A DNA stretch of 64,000 nt from Leclercia adecarboxylata (GCF_023639785.1 NZ_CP098325.1:186001-250000), one strand, 5' to 3'. Positions 53,521-62,958 are shown, counted from the stretch's first letter. A program made the numbers and translations. The notes: generated by a model from the letters alone, not told the origin.

Positions 53521-53556
53521 CAGGCCGGATAAGGCGTAGCCGCCATCCGGCCATAC
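53521..53556. repeat. Single REP element upstream of yjbB
   Basis: GGCCGGATAAGGCGTAGCC followed by GCCATCCGGCC is a REP unit with the usual GCGTAGCC core. It lies between the metH terminator and yjbB. Confidence 0.8.
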
Positions 53557-53608
53557 CGCGCGTAACGAACCTCAGGAAAACGTATGACGAAAAGGAGAAC
53601 CTGTATCC

Positions 53609-55240
53609 GTGCTGACTTTGCTCCATCTGCTCTCTGCCGTGGCGTTGCTGGTCTGGGGGACGCATATTGTCCGTACCGGCGTGATGCGCGTTTTTGGCGC
53701 CCGTTTACGTACCGTTCTTAGCCGCAGCGTTGAGAAAAAACCGCTCGCGTTCTGTGCAGGCATTGGCGTAACCGCGCTGGTGCAAAGCAGTAATGCCACC
53801 ACCATGCTGGTCACCTCCTTTGTGGCTCAGGATCTGGTGGCGCTGACGCCTGCGCTGGTGATTGTTCTCGGCGCCGATGTCGGGACCGCGCTGATGGCGC
53901 GCGTATTAACCTTCGATCTCTCCTGGCTGTCGCCGCTGCTGATCTTCATCGGCGTGATATTTTTCCTTGGCCGGAAACAGACCCGGGCCGGACAGCTGGG
54001 GCGTGTCGGGATCGGCCTGGGGCTGATTCTGCTGGCGCTGGAGCTGATCGTCCAGGCCGTCACCCCCATTACGCAGGCGAGCGGTGTCCAGGTGATTTTC
54101 GCCTCGCTGACCGGCGACATCATGCTGGATGCGTTGATTGGGGCGGTATTTGCCCTGATCAGTTACTCCAGCCTGGCGGCGGTGCTGTTAACTGCGACGC
54201 TGACGGCGGCGGGGATTATCTCCTTCCCGGTAGCCCTCTGTCTGGTGATTGGCGCGAACCTCGGCTCCGGCCTGCTGGCGATGCTCAATAACAGCGCCGC
54301 CAACGCGGCAGCCCGTCGCGTGGCGCTCGGCAGCCTGCTGTTTAAGCTGGTGGGGAGCCTGATCATTCTGCCGTTCGTTAACCCGCTGGCGGATCTGATG
54401 GACAACCTGTCGCTGCCGGAATCGGAGATGGTGATCTACTTCCACGTCTTCTACAACCTGGTGCGCTGCGTGGCGATGGTCCCTTTTGCCAGCTCAATGG
54501 CGCGCTTCTGTGAGCGTATCATCCGCGATCAGCCTGAGCTGGATATGCGACTTAAGCCAAAACATCTGGACTCCTCCGCCCTTGATACGCCGGCGCTGGC
54601 GCTGGCTAATGCCGCCCGTGAAACGCTGCGCATGGGTGATGCGATGGAGTTGATGCTGGAAGGACTGAAAAAGGTGATGCACGGCGAGCCGCGGGAAGAG
54701 AAAGATCTGCGTAAACTCGCCGACGATATCAACGTGCTCTATACCGCCATCAAGCTCTATCTGGCGCGGATGCCCAAAGATGAGCTGGCAGAAGAGGAGT
54801 CCCGTCGCTGGGCGGAGATCATCGAGATGTCGCTCAACCTTGAGCAGGCTTCCGATATCGTCGAGCGCATGGGGAGTGAAATCGCCGATAAATCGCTGGC
54901 GGCCCGCCGGGCGTTCTCCCTTGAAGGCATCAAAGAGCTGGATGCGCTGCACGATCAGCTCCTGAGCAACCTGAAGCTGGCGATGTCGGTCTTTTTCTCC
55001 GGGGACGTGCCCAGCGCCCGCCGTCTGCGCCGTAATAAACACCGGTTCCGTATCCTCAACCGCCGCTATTCCCATGCGCACGTTGACCGACTGCATCAGC
55101 AGAACGTGCAGAGCATCGAAACCAGCTCCCTGCACCTGGGGCTGCTGGGCGATATGAAACGCCTTAACTCCCTGTTCTGCGCGGTGGCCTACAGCGTGAT
55201 GGAGCAGCCGGATGAGGATGACGATCGGGATGAGTATTAA
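53609..55240 (+). CDS. yjbB: YjbB, Na+/phosphate cotransporter family protein
   Basis: This 543-residue protein has an N-terminal membrane part of about eight to nine helices with the Na/Pi-cotransporter repeat motif QSSNATTMLV and its partner SYSSLAAVLL. A cytoplasmic PhoU-like helical domain follows from about residue 340. In E. coli it exports phosphate. The start is GTG at 53609 after AAGGAG, giving the E. coli N-terminus MLTLLHLLSAVALLVWGTHI. Confidence 0.95.
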   Translation: MLTLLHLLSAVALLVWGTHIVRTGVMRVFGARLRTVLSRSVEKKPLAFCAGIGVTALVQSSNATTMLVTSFVAQDLVALTPALVIVLGADVGTALMARVLTFDLSWLSPLLIFIGVIFFLGRKQTRAGQLGRVGIGLGLILLALELIVQAVTPITQASGVQVIFASLTGDIMLDALIGAVFALISYSSLAAVLLTATLTAAGIISFPVALCLVIGANLGSGLLAMLNNSAANAAARRVALGSLLFKLVGSLIILPFVNPLADLMDNLSLPESEMVIYFHVFYNLVRCVAMVPFASSMARFCERIIRDQPELDMRLKPKHLDSSALDTPALALANAARETLRMGDAMELMLEGLKKVMHGEPREEKDLRKLADDINVLYTAIKLYLARMPKDELAEEESRRWAEIIEMSLNLEQASDIVERMGSEIADKSLAARRAFSLEGIKELDALHDQLLSNLKLAMSVFFSGDVPSARRLRRNKHRFRILNRRYSHAHVDRLHQQNVQSIETSSLHLGLLGDMKRLNSLFCAVAYSVMEQPDEDDDRDEY

Positions 55241-55306
55241 TCTGGAAAGCGCCTCGCAGAGCTGAACGGTGAAGCGTGAATAAACACATTTCCTGGTTTA
55301 ATGTCG

Positions 55307-55338
55307 TTGCACGGATGATGTGTATAAAATTTTATACA
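55307..55338. promoter_or_regulatory. Toxin-antitoxin promoter with perfect 18-bp operator
   Basis: TGTATAAAATTTTATACA (55321-55338) is a perfect palindrome ending ten bases before the first codon of the toxin remnant. A -35-like TTGCAC at 55307-55312 lies before it and TTTATA within it can serve as -10. This is the classic arrangement for autorepression by an antitoxin with a helix-turn-helix. Confidence 0.7.
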
Positions 55339-55348
55339 GGGATGTGTT

Positions 55349-55549
55349 ATGCTGTCAGAAAAACCGACGCTCCGCCCGATAGCATGGGCAGGAAGCTCGT
55401 TCGATGATCTACTCAGTTTTCCCGAAGCGGTGCGACGGGAAGCTGGCTATCAGTTGCACCGTTTGCAGGCGGGATTAGAAGCGGCAGACTGGAAGCCAAT
55501 GACAGAGATTGGCAGAGGAGTGAAAAATGAGTCAGGCAGTAGATTGTAA
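55349..55549 (+). pseudogene. Truncated RelE/HigB-like toxin
   Basis: A 66-residue frame begins MLSEKPTLRPIAWAGSSFDD and continues to DWKPMTEIGRGVK, which fits the N-terminal half of phage-derived Gp49-like/HigB toxins. Those are about 105-115 residues long. After GVK the frame runs straight into the ribosome-binding site and first codons of the antitoxin (NESGSRL, stop). The C-terminal half with the catalytic and strand residues is therefore missing, apparently by an internal deletion. It is probably inactive. That this is decay and not an unusual short family is inferred from family length, from memory. Confidence 0.65.
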
Positions 55550-55865
55550 AATTCGTCATATCACCGTTGCAGATGCAAACGTCTTTACCGAACTCGGCTT
55601 TGAAGAAAATGAAGCCAAACATTTACAGTTAGATGCCCAGAGAGAGGTCGAGCAGCTTTTACTGATTAAGCGCCAGCTAATGCAGGAAATTTCTGCGTGG
55701 ATTGCCGAGCATAACCTCCGCCAGGCCGACGTTGCGGAGAAGCTCAATGTCTCACGACCCCGTGTATCCGATGTTGTGAATCTCAAAACCAGCAAGTTTA
55801 CTCTTGATACCCTGGTCATGATGCTCAGCAAACTTGGGAAACCCGTCTCAGTGACCGTTGGCTGA
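55527..55865 (+). CDS. HigA-like antitoxin, XRE family
   Basis: This 112-residue protein has a C-terminal helix-turn-helix: LRQADVAEKLNVSRPRVSDV (near residues 64-83), followed by NLKTSKFTLDTLVMMLSKLG. The N-terminal 50 residues would be the toxin-binding segment. The ATG follows GGAG, and the reading frame overlaps the toxin remnant by 23 bases. It is intact and should still bind the palindrome at 55321. It may persist as a stand-alone repressor or to counter related toxins elsewhere. Confidence 0.85.
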   Translation: MSQAVDCKIRHITVADANVFTELGFEENEAKHLQLDAQREVEQLLLIKRQLMQEISAWIAEHNLRQADVAEKLNVSRPRVSDVVNLKTSKFTLDTLVMMLSKLGKPVSVTVG

Positions 55866-55918
55866 TCTTTTTACCAGCCCAAACCTAAGGTATATTTCGC
55901 CTCTCTACAGGAGAAATT

Positions 55919-56794
55919 ATGCTGCCAACTCAATCCACCCGATTAAATAAATATATTAGCGAGAGCGGGATCTGCTCGCGCCGCGAGGCTGACCGTTACA
56001 TCGAACAGGGCAACGTGTTTATCAACGGTAAACGCGCCACCATTGGCGATCAGGTCGCCCCAGGCGACGTGGTTAAAGTGAATGGTCAGGCTATTGAGCC
56101 GCGTAACGCAGAAGACCTGATTTTTATCGCGCTGAATAAACCGGTTGGCATTGTCAGTACCACGGAAGATGGCGAGCGGGACAACATCGTTGATTTCGTC
56201 AACCACAGCAGCCGTATCTTCCCGATTGGCCGCCTGGATAAAGACTCTCAGGGGCTGATCTTCCTCACCAACCACGGCGATCTGGTGAACAAAATCCTGC
56301 GTGCCGGGAACGACCATGAGAAAGAGTACATCGTAACGGTTAATAAGCCGGTGACCGACGAATTCATTCGCGGGATGGGGGCGGGTGTACCGATCCTCGG
56401 CACGGTCACGAAAAAGTGCAAGGTCAGGAAAGAGGCGCCGTTCGCGTTCCGCATCACCCTGGTTCAGGGGTTAAACCGCCAGATCCGCCGTATGTGCGAG
56501 CACTTCGGTTATGAAGTGACGAAGCTGGAGCGTACGCGCATCATGAACGTCAGCCTCACCGGCATTCCGCTGGGCGAGTGGCGCGATCTGACCGACGATG
56601 AACTGATTGAGCTGTTTAAGCTTATTGAAAACTCATCCTCGGAAGCGAAGCCAAAAGCAAAAGCGAAACCGAAAACCCAGGGGATCAAACGCCCGGTGGT
56701 GAAAGCGCCGCAAGCGGAAGAGAAGAGCCGGGCGAAGCCTGCCGGAAACGGGAAACGCTTTACTCAGCCCGGACGCAAAAAGAAAGGGCGCTGA
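55919..56794 (+). CDS. rluF: RluF, 23S rRNA pseudouridine synthase
   Basis: This 291-residue enzyme makes pseudouridine at 23S position 2604 and, in E. coli, tRNA-Tyr position 35. An N-terminal S4 domain (residues 7-60) is followed by the RsuA-type catalytic domain with Asp107 in [11 protein letters not shown] lysine/proline-rich basic tail covers about the last 55 residues. It is convergent with yjbD with no gap. In E. coli pepE lies between yjbB and rluF; here the toxin-antitoxin remnant does. Confidence 0.96.
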   Translation: MLPTQSTRLNKYISESGICSRREADRYIEQGNVFINGKRATIGDQVAPGDVVKVNGQAIEPRNAEDLIFIALNKPVGIVSTTEDGERDNIVDFVNHSSRIFPIGRLDKDSQGLIFLTNHGDLVNKILRAGNDHEKEYIVTVNKPVTDEFIRGMGAGVPILGTVTKKCKVRKEAPFAFRITLVQGLNRQIRRMCEHFGYEVTKLERTRIMNVSLTGIPLGEWRDLTDDELIELFKLIENSSSEAKPKAKAKPKTQGIKRPVVKAPQAEEKSRAKPAGNGKRFTQPGRKKKGR

Positions 56795-57067
56795 TCAGCG
56801 CCTTCCACGAGTGGGAGTATTGGCCGACCAGGAAAACGTCGCCTCTTTATCCACCTTATAAGCCTGCTCTTTGCGAAGTTTGCGGGCTTTTTTTGCGTCC
56901 AGCTCACGCTGAGCCATCAGTTTGTCGATGTACTCTTTTTTGAGGTGATTGGTTTCGGCGTTGGTCAGCAGACGGCCATGGGCGATACGCGCGCGGTCGA
57001 GCAGGGTTTTCAGTTCGCGCTGTTCGCTTTCCGTCATCTCTTTCTGGGTCAATCTTGGTGTGGACAT
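56795..57067 (-). CDS. yjbD: YjbD, DUF3811 family protein
   Basis: This 90-residue, highly charged, probably helical protein of unknown function begins MSTPRLTQKEMTESEQRELK and ends TRGRR. It is recognised by sequence and place beside rluF. Its stop codon abuts the rluF stop. No catalytic motif is visible. Confidence 0.88.
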   Translation of the reverse strand: MSTPRLTQKEMTESEQRELKTLLDRARIAHGRLLTNAETNHLKKEYIDKLMAQRELDAKKARKLRKEQAYKVDKEATFSWSANTPTRGRR

Positions 57068-57130
57068 ACCTGAAGCCTCCTGTGAAAGAGGCTTCAGTGT
57101 AAAGCATGCCTTCTCTACGGCGAAGCTGAT

Positions 57131-58075
57131 TTAACCTTCCTTCACCACATCGCCTTTCTTTCGTTCATTGAGAGGCTTACCTGACCAGTAACCCGCCAGC
57201 AACGAGCCGGACAGATTATGCCATACCGAGAACAGCGCGCCGGGCAGCGCTGCCAGCGGTGAGAAGTAAATTTTGCCGAGCGCTGCGGCCAGACCGGAGT
57301 TCTGCATTCCCACTTCAATCGCCAGCGTGCGGCAGGTGGATTCGTCAAAGCCGAACAGCTTCCCGCCCCAGTAACCGCCCAGCAGACCAATGATGTTATG
57401 CAGCACCACGGCGATAATCACCACGAAGCCTACAGAGGCGATATGGGCAGCAGAGCCAGCGACCACGGCGCTGATGATGGCCAGAATGCAGACCATGGAA
57501 AACGCCGGCAGGTAAGGCTCGACGACTTTCACCACCCGTGGGAACAGGTGATGGATAACCAGCCCCAGCGCAATCGGGATCACCACGATTTGCAGAATGC
57601 TAAGCAGCATCCCCATCACATCCACCTGAATGTGGGCATCCACGTACAGACGTGTCAGCAGTGGGGTCGCGACCACGCCTACCAGGGTGGAAACGGAGGA
57701 GATGGTCACCGACAGCGCCACATCCCCTTTTGCAAGATAGATCATCACGTTGGAGGCGGTACCACTGGCCACACTGCCCACCAGCACCATCCCGGCGGAG
57801 AGATCCGGCGGCATCTTAAAGGCAATAGCCAGCGCCCATGCCGCCAGCGGCATCACCAGATAGTGGAGGAAAATACCCGCCGCCACCGGGGCAGGGCGTG
57901 AGAGCACACGCTTGAAGTCGTCGATCTTCAGGTGAACGCCCATGCCGAACATGATCAGCATCAGCAGCGTGGTGACCCAGGGGCCAATCGCGGTAAAGGT
58001 GGATGGCGTATAATAGGCTAAAACAGAGAGCAGCAGCGCCCATAACGGGAACAGCCGGGTGATGGCGGATAACAT
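57131..58075 (-). CDS. panS: BASS-family transporter, PanS-like
   Basis: This 314-residue inner-membrane protein has about nine to ten hydrophobic helices and bile-acid/sodium-symporter family motifs: [34 protein letters not shown] and the sodium-site crossover region [14 protein letters not shown]. The family member PanS carries ketopantoate and pantoate in Salmonella, and the sequence and lysC neighbourhood resemble that protein. The specificity is inferred. It is divergent from rtcB, with a leftward terminator-like hairpin just ahead of its start. Confidence 0.75.
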   Translation of the reverse strand: MLSAITRLFPLWALLLSVLAYYTPSTFTAIGPWVTTLLMLIMFGMGVHLKIDDFKRVLSRPAPVAAGIFLHYLVMPLAAWALAIAFKMPPDLSAGMVLVGSVASGTASNVMIYLAKGDVALSVTISSVSTLVGVVATPLLTRLYVDAHIQVDVMGMLLSILQIVVIPIALGLVIHHLFPRVVKVVEPYLPAFSMVCILAIISAVVAGSAAHIASVGFVVIIAVVLHNIIGLLGGYWGGKLFGFDESTCRTLAIEVGMQNSGLAAALGKIYFSPLAALPGALFSVWHNLSGSLLAGYWSGKPLNERKKGDVVKEG

Positions 58076-58110
58076 ACGGATTCCTTGCGATTTGTTGTGT
58101 CATATCGTTA

Positions 58111-58140
58111 TAAAAAAGCCGGGATCGAGCCCGGCTTAGA
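58111..58140 (-). terminator. Leftward terminator-like hairpin ahead of panS
   Basis: AAGCCGGG (58116-58123) and CCCGGCTT (58130-58137) form a perfect eight-base-pair stem with a six-base loop. Read leftward, six T's follow. It sits 36-41 bases upstream of the panS start on the coding strand, where a terminator would act as a leader attenuator. Confidence 0.6.
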
Positions 58141-58226
58141 GATAGTGTTTATCCTGCTAACGAATTTTGTTCAACCAAATAATATTCATGATCCCGGCAC
58201 AGATGCGCGTCCTGAGGAGTAGCCCA

Positions 58227-59453
58227 ATGAAAGGTCATGATTTTCAACTGCTAACCGCGCAGCACAGCGCACCGGTAAAAATGTGGACGCACGGGGTGCC
58301 CGTTGAGCCAGAGGCGCGTGAGCAACTGCTGAATACCGCGAAGATGCCCTTTATTTTTAAACACCTGGCGGTGATGCCGGATGTGCATCTCGGAAAAGGC
58401 TCCACCATCGGTAGCGTGATCCCCACCAAAGGGGCCATCATTCCGGCGGCGGTGGGGGTGGATATCGGCTGCGGAATGATTGCCGTGCGGACATCGCTAC
58501 TGGCAGGCGATCTGCCGGATAACCTCCACGGATTGCGCAGCGCCATTGAACAGGCGGTGCCGCACGGGCGCACCAGTACCCGCTCCCGTCGTGACAAGGG
58601 AGCATGGGAAAAGACCCCGGATGTCGTGGATAGCCACTGGGCGCAGCTGGCCCCGCGCTTTAAACGGCTGACGGATAACTATCCGCAGCTGCTGAAAACC
58701 AATAACCATCAGCATCTGGGCACGCTGGGAACCGGTAACCACTTTATTGAAATCTGTCTGGACGAAGCGGATCGCGTCTGGGTCATGCTGCACAGCGGCT
58801 CGCGTGGGGTGGGTAATGCGATCGGCAATCTGTTTATTACCCTGGCCCAGCAGGATATGAAGCAGCATATCGCCAACCTGCCTGACAGGGATCTGGCCTA
58901 TTTCCAGGAGGGAAGCCGGCACTACAACGACTACATCGAAGCCGTAGAGTGGGCGCAGGATTTTGCCCGCCATAACCGCGAGGTGATGATGTCCCGCGTG
59001 CTGGCCGCGCTCTCGCGCATTGTCACTAAGCCCTTCATGACGCAGCAGGAAGCGGTGAATTGCCATCACAACTATGTGCAGAAAGAGCGTCATTTTGGTG
59101 AGGATGTTCTCGTCACGCGCAAAGGGGCGGTGTCGGCGCAGAAGGGCGAGATGGGGATCATCCCCGGCTCGATGGGGGCGAAGAGCTTTATCGTGCGCGG
59201 TCTGGGCAATGAAGAGAGCTTCTGCTCCTGCAGCCATGGCGCAGGACGGGTGATGAGCCGCACGGCGGCCAAAAAACGCTTCACCGTTGCGGATCAGATC
59301 CGCGCCACGGCGCACGTCGAGTGCAGAAAAGACAGCGAGGTCATCGATGAGATCCCGATGGCCTATAAAGACATCGATGCCGTCATGGCGGCGCAAGCCT
59401 CACTGGTCGAAATCGTCCATACCTTGCGCCAGGTGGTATGCGTAAAAGGATAA
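58227..59453 (+). CDS. rtcB: RtcB, RNA 3'-phosphate/5'-OH ligase
   Basis: This 408-residue GTP-dependent RNA ligase joins 2',3'-cyclic-phosphate or 3'-phosphate ends to 5'-hydroxyl ends. Manganese ligands occur in GVDIGCGM, GTGNHF and LHSGSRG, and the guanylated histidine is H337 in SCSHGAGR. I chose the ATG at 58227 (MKGHDFQLL) preceded by GAGGAG; the frame starts 20 codons earlier. It stands alone here, without rtcA, rtcR or prfH, and convergent to lysC. In E. coli rtcB is in rtcBA elsewhere on the chromosome. Confidence 0.95.
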   Translation: MKGHDFQLLTAQHSAPVKMWTHGVPVEPEAREQLLNTAKMPFIFKHLAVMPDVHLGKGSTIGSVIPTKGAIIPAAVGVDIGCGMIAVRTSLLAGDLPDNLHGLRSAIEQAVPHGRTSTRSRRDKGAWEKTPDVVDSHWAQLAPRFKRLTDNYPQLLKTNNHQHLGTLGTGNHFIEICLDEADRVWVMLHSGSRGVGNAIGNLFITLAQQDMKQHIANLPDRDLAYFQEGSRHYNDYIEAVEWAQDFARHNREVMMSRVLAALSRIVTKPFMTQQEAVNCHHNYVQKERHFGEDVLVTRKGAVSAQKGEMGIIPGSMGAKSFIVRGLGNEESFCSCSHGAGRVMSRTAAKKRFTVADQIRATAHVECRKDSEVIDEIPMAYKDIDAVMAAQASLVEIVHTLRQVVCVKG

Positions 59454-59484
59454 AAAAAGGGCCCGGATATCCGGGCCCTTTTCT
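59453..59484. terminator. Bidirectional terminator between rtcB and lysC
   Basis: AAAGGGCCCGGAT and ATCCGGGCCCTTT form a perfect palindrome with A and T runs on the two sides, so it can end both convergent transcripts. Confidence 0.92.
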
Positions 59485-59485
59485 G

Positions 59486-60835
59486 TTATTCGAACAGATT
59501 ATGATGCAGTTTCTGCACAACCTGCTCCGCTTCGGCGCCCGGCACCAGGAAGCAGAGGTTGTAGCTGGATGCACCGTAGCAGATCATGCGGATGTTGAAC
59601 GGCTCCAGCACGCCAAACACCTCTTTGCCCACGCCGCTGGCGCGGGACAGTTCGTTACCGATGATTGCCACCAGGGCGAGATCTTCTTCCACCTCAACGC
59701 GGCACAATTCAGAGAGCTCCATCAGCAGGGACTGCGTCAGCAGGGTGTCGCCGGTAGAGGTTGAGCCGGTGGTATCCAGCGTCAGGGCGATGTTCACTTC
59801 TGAGGTGGTCACCAGGTCCACGGAGATGCTGTGGCGCGCCAGAATGCTGAACACGTCGGCCAGGAAGCCGCGGGAGTGCAGCATGCTCAGGCTGTGCAGG
59901 GTCAGCAGGGTCTGCTTGCGGCGCAGCGCCAGAGCGCGGAACAGCGGTGGGTTCTCGGTGGTGTTGCACACCATAGTGCCGCCTGCTTTTGGATCTTTAC
60001 TGGAACCGACGAACACAGGAATGTCGCTGCGCACTGCCGGCAGCAATGTCGCCGGGTGCAGCACTTTCGCACCAAAGGTCGCCATCTCGGCGGCTTCTTC
60101 AAAGGCGATCACGTCAATACGTTTTGCGGTAGGCACCACGCGTGGATCGGTAGTGTAGATGCCCGGCACGTCCGTCCAGATATCCACGCGGGAGGCCTTC
60201 AGCGCTTCGCCCAGCAGGGCGGCGGTGTAATCGCTGCCGCCACGGCCCAGGGTTGTGGTGCGGCCTTTCGCTTCGCTACCGATAAAGCCCTGGGTGATCA
60301 CAATCCCTTCAGCCAGACGCGGTGCCAGCTGTTGGGTGGTCAGTTCTGCGATGGCGGCAATGTCTGGCTCGGCGCGACCAAAACGGTCGCTGGTGCGCAG
60401 CACTTTACGCACGTCAAACCACTGCGACTGCACGTTACGCTCACGCAGTACTTCAACAAACAGCAGGGTGGACATCAGCTCACCGTGGCTGACCAGTTCG
60501 TCGGTCAGGGCGGTGGAGGTGGCCAGAGAGGCGGCTTCGGCCAGAGTGATGATATTTTCCAGCAGGCGCTCAATCTCTTCGCTGATCACGCTCGGATCGC
60601 GCAGACGGCCAAGGATGTCGAACTGAATTTTGTGCAGGGCAGCCAGCTTCGCCTGGCGCTCGCTCGCTTCCAGCCCTTCCGCCAGGGCAACCAGCAGGTT
60701 AGTGACGCCAGCCGAAGCGGACAACACCACCAGCCGGGTATCAGGATCGGCCAGCACCACATCGGCGCTGCGGTTCATGGCATCAAAATCGGCCACGCTG
60801 GTACCGCCAAATTTGGCGACAACAAAACTCGTCAT
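59486..60835 (-). CDS. lysC: LysC, lysine-sensitive aspartokinase III
   Basis: This 449-residue enzyme phosphorylates aspartate, the gateway to lysine, methionine and threonine. The kinase domain opens VVAKFGGTSVADF, and LGRGGSDYTAALLGEALKA is the substrate-binding block. C-terminal ACT domains (from about residue 305, TLLTLHSLSML) bind lysine. The start has ACGAGG seven bases upstream. The leader is only about 80 bases and, unlike E. coli lysC, seems to have no lysine riboswitch. Confidence 0.97.
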   Translation of the reverse strand: MTSFVVAKFGGTSVADFDAMNRSADVVLADPDTRLVVLSASAGVTNLLVALAEGLEASERQAKLAALHKIQFDILGRLRDPSVISEEIERLLENIITLAEAASLATSTALTDELVSHGELMSTLLFVEVLRERNVQSQWFDVRKVLRTSDRFGRAEPDIAAIAELTTQQLAPRLAEGIVITQGFIGSEAKGRTTTLGRGGSDYTAALLGEALKASRVDIWTDVPGIYTTDPRVVPTAKRIDVIAFEEAAEMATFGAKVLHPATLLPAVRSDIPVFVGSSKDPKAGGTMVCNTTENPPLFRALALRRKQTLLTLHSLSMLHSRGFLADVFSILARHSISVDLVTTSEVNIALTLDTTGSTSTGDTLLTQSLLMELSELCRVEVEEDLALVAIIGNELSRASGVGKEVFGVLEPFNIRMICYGASSYNLCFLVPGAEAEQVVQKLHHNLFE

Positions 60836-61139
60836 AACAACCTCGTGTCAGGGAAGGAAAAGAGCGACCATGGCACAAGGACAAAATAGTTTTATCGGTG
60901 CAGGCGCAAATACCGTGTGTATAAATAAAATGTGTGGAGGATCCTGTCAACGCTGGGATTATGCGGATTTTTCATGCTGCATTCCATATGAGAAACAGGA
61001 CTTATAACAGCTATACTTTTGGAGCTTTTGCGCTGTACTTGATGCAGGCCAGGCCAATGGCATAAAAACCATCACAATTTTTAGCGACAGAGGCTACAAT
61101 CGACCGAGGTCACAATTCTCAATTCAGAAGAGTATTGCT
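60836..61139. promoter_or_regulatory. lysC-pgi divergent intergenic region
   Basis: These 304 bases hold the lysC promoter and, in the right half, the pgi control region, where I see no clear promoter. The part next to lysC ends like the E. coli leader (CCCTGACACGAGGTTGTT before ATG). The long folded aptamer normally lying between promoter and gene is not there. No gene is visible. Confidence 0.65.
60915..60950 (-). promoter_or_regulatory. lysC promoter
   Basis: Read leftward, TTGACA (60950-60945), exactly 17 bases, then TATTTA (60927-60922) form a near-consensus sigma-70 promoter. Transcription would start near 60915, about 80 bases before the lysC codon at 60835. Confidence 0.75.
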
Positions 61140-62786
61140 ATGAAAAATATCAATCCAACGCAGACTGCAGCCTGGCAGGCTTTACAGAAACACTTTGATG
61201 AAATGAAAGACGTCACCATCGCGGAGCTGTTCGCGAAAGACGGCGATCGTTTCAATAAGTTCTCCGCGACCTTCGACGATCTCATGCTGGTAGATTTTTC
61301 CAAAAACCGCATCACCGAAGAGACGCTGGCAAAACTGCAGGATCTGGCGAAAGAGACCGATCTGAGCGGTGCCATCAAGTCCATGTTCTCCGGCGAGAAG
61401 ATCAACCGCACCGAAGATCGTGCCGTGCTGCACGTGGCGCTGCGTAATCGTAGCAATACCCCAATTATCGTTGACGGCAAAGACGTGATGCCGGAAGTCA
61501 ACGCCGTGCTGGAAAAGATGAAAACCTTCTCTGAAGCCATCATCTCAGGTAGCTGGAAAGGTTATACCGGCAAACCGATCACCGACGTGGTGAACATCGG
61601 TATCGGCGGCTCCGACCTCGGCCCGTTCATGGTGACCGAAGCGCTGCGTCCGTACAAAAACCACCTCAACATGCACTTTGTCTCTAACGTCGATGGTACC
61701 CACATCGCCGAAGTGCTGAAAAAAGTGAATCCGGAAAGCACCCTGTTCCTGGTGGCGTCTAAAACCTTCACGACTCAGGAAACCATGACCAACGCCCACA
61801 GCGCGCGCGACTGGTTCCTGAAAACGGCCGGTGACGAGCAGCACGTGGCGAAACACTTCGCGGCGCTCTCCACCAACGCTAAAGCCGTTGGCGAATTCGG
61901 TATCGACACCGCCAACATGTTTGAATTCTGGGACTGGGTTGGCGGTCGCTACTCCCTGTGGTCTGCAATCGGCCTGTCCATCATCCTCTCCGTGGGCTAC
62001 GACAACTTTGTTGAGCTGCTCTCCGGCGCGCATGCGATGGATAAGCACTTCTCCACCACTGCCCCCGAGAAAAACCTGCCGGTGCTGCTGGCGCTGATCG
62101 GCATCTGGTACAACAACTTCTTTGGTGCAGAAACCGAAGCGATCCTGCCGTACGACCAGTACATGCACCGTTTCGCCGCCTACTTCCAGCAGGGCAACAT
62201 GGAATCCAACGGTAAATACGTTGACCGTAACGGCAACGCCGTGGATTACCAGACTGGCCCAATCATCTGGGGTGAGCCAGGCACCAACGGCCAGCATGCG
62301 TTCTACCAGCTGATTCACCAGGGCACCAAAATGGTTCCGTGTGACTTCATCGCCCCGGCCATCACTCATAACGCGCTGTCCGATCACCATCCGAAGCTGC
62401 TGTCGAACTTCTTCGCGCAAACTGAAGCGCTGGCGTTCGGTAAAGCGCGTGATGTGGTTGAGCAGGAGTATCGCGATCAGGGTAAAGATCCGGCCACCCT
62501 GGACCACGTGGTGCCGTTCAAAGTGTTTGAGGGCAACCGTCCGACCAACTCCATCCTGCTGCGTGAGATCACCCCGTTCAGCCTGGGCGCGCTGATTGCC
62601 CTGTATGAGCACAAAATCTTCACCCAGGGCGCAATCCTGAACATCTTCACCTTCGATCAGTGGGGCGTAGAGCTTGGTAAACAGCTCGCTAACCGTATCC
62701 TGCCTGAGCTGGGTGATAACCAGGAGATCAACAGCCACGATAGCTCCACTAACGGCCTGATTAACCGTTATAAAGCCTGGCGTTAA
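61140..62786 (+). CDS. pgi: Pgi, glucose-6-phosphate isomerase
   Basis: This 548-residue glycolytic enzyme interconverts glucose-6-phosphate and fructose-6-phosphate. Signatures are [17 protein letters not shown], the catalytic region [18 protein letters not shown] and the C-terminal lysine block [10 protein letters not shown]. The length is within one residue of E. coli. In E. coli yjbEFGH follows; here a BIME and then psiE follow. Confidence 0.98.
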   Translation: MKNINPTQTAAWQALQKHFDEMKDVTIAELFAKDGDRFNKFSATFDDLMLVDFSKNRITEETLAKLQDLAKETDLSGAIKSMFSGEKINRTEDRAVLHVALRNRSNTPIIVDGKDVMPEVNAVLEKMKTFSEAIISGSWKGYTGKPITDVVNIGIGGSDLGPFMVTEALRPYKNHLNMHFVSNVDGTHIAEVLKKVNPESTLFLVASKTFTTQETMTNAHSARDWFLKTAGDEQHVAKHFAALSTNAKAVGEFGIDTANMFEFWDWVGGRYSLWSAIGLSIILSVGYDNFVELLSGAHAMDKHFSTTAPEKNLPVLLALIGIWYNNFFGAETEAILPYDQYMHRFAAYFQQGNMESNGKYVDRNGNAVDYQTGPIIWGEPGTNGQHAFYQLIHQGTKMVPCDFIAPAITHNALSDHHPKLLSNFFAQTEALAFGKARDVVEQEYRDQGKDPATLDHVVPFKVFEGNRPTNSILLREITPFSLGALIALYEHKIFTQGAILNIFTFDQWGVELGKQLANRILPELGDNQEINSHDSSTNGLINRYKAWR

Positions 62787-62796
62787 GGTCTCTGTG

Positions 62797-62874
62797 TGCC
62801 CGGTAGCGCTGTGCTTACCGGGCCTACAGAACCGGTTTTGTAGGCCGGGCAAACGCAGTGCCGCCCGGCAAACC
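62797..62874. repeat. Paired REP elements (BIME) after pgi
   Basis: GCCCGGTAGCGCTGTGCTTA plus CCGGGC, and an oppositely oriented GCCGGGCAAACGCAGTGCC plus GCCCGGC, flank the short palindrome GTAGGCC/GGCCTAC around 62822-62846. They fill the pgi-psiE gap. Confidence 0.8.
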
Positions 62875-62958
62875 TGCACAAAACATAAACAAAAAATATA
62901 GATCCCCGTCACATTTTTGCGTTATACAGGAACCTCGCCCCGGAGAATGAGGTGCTGT

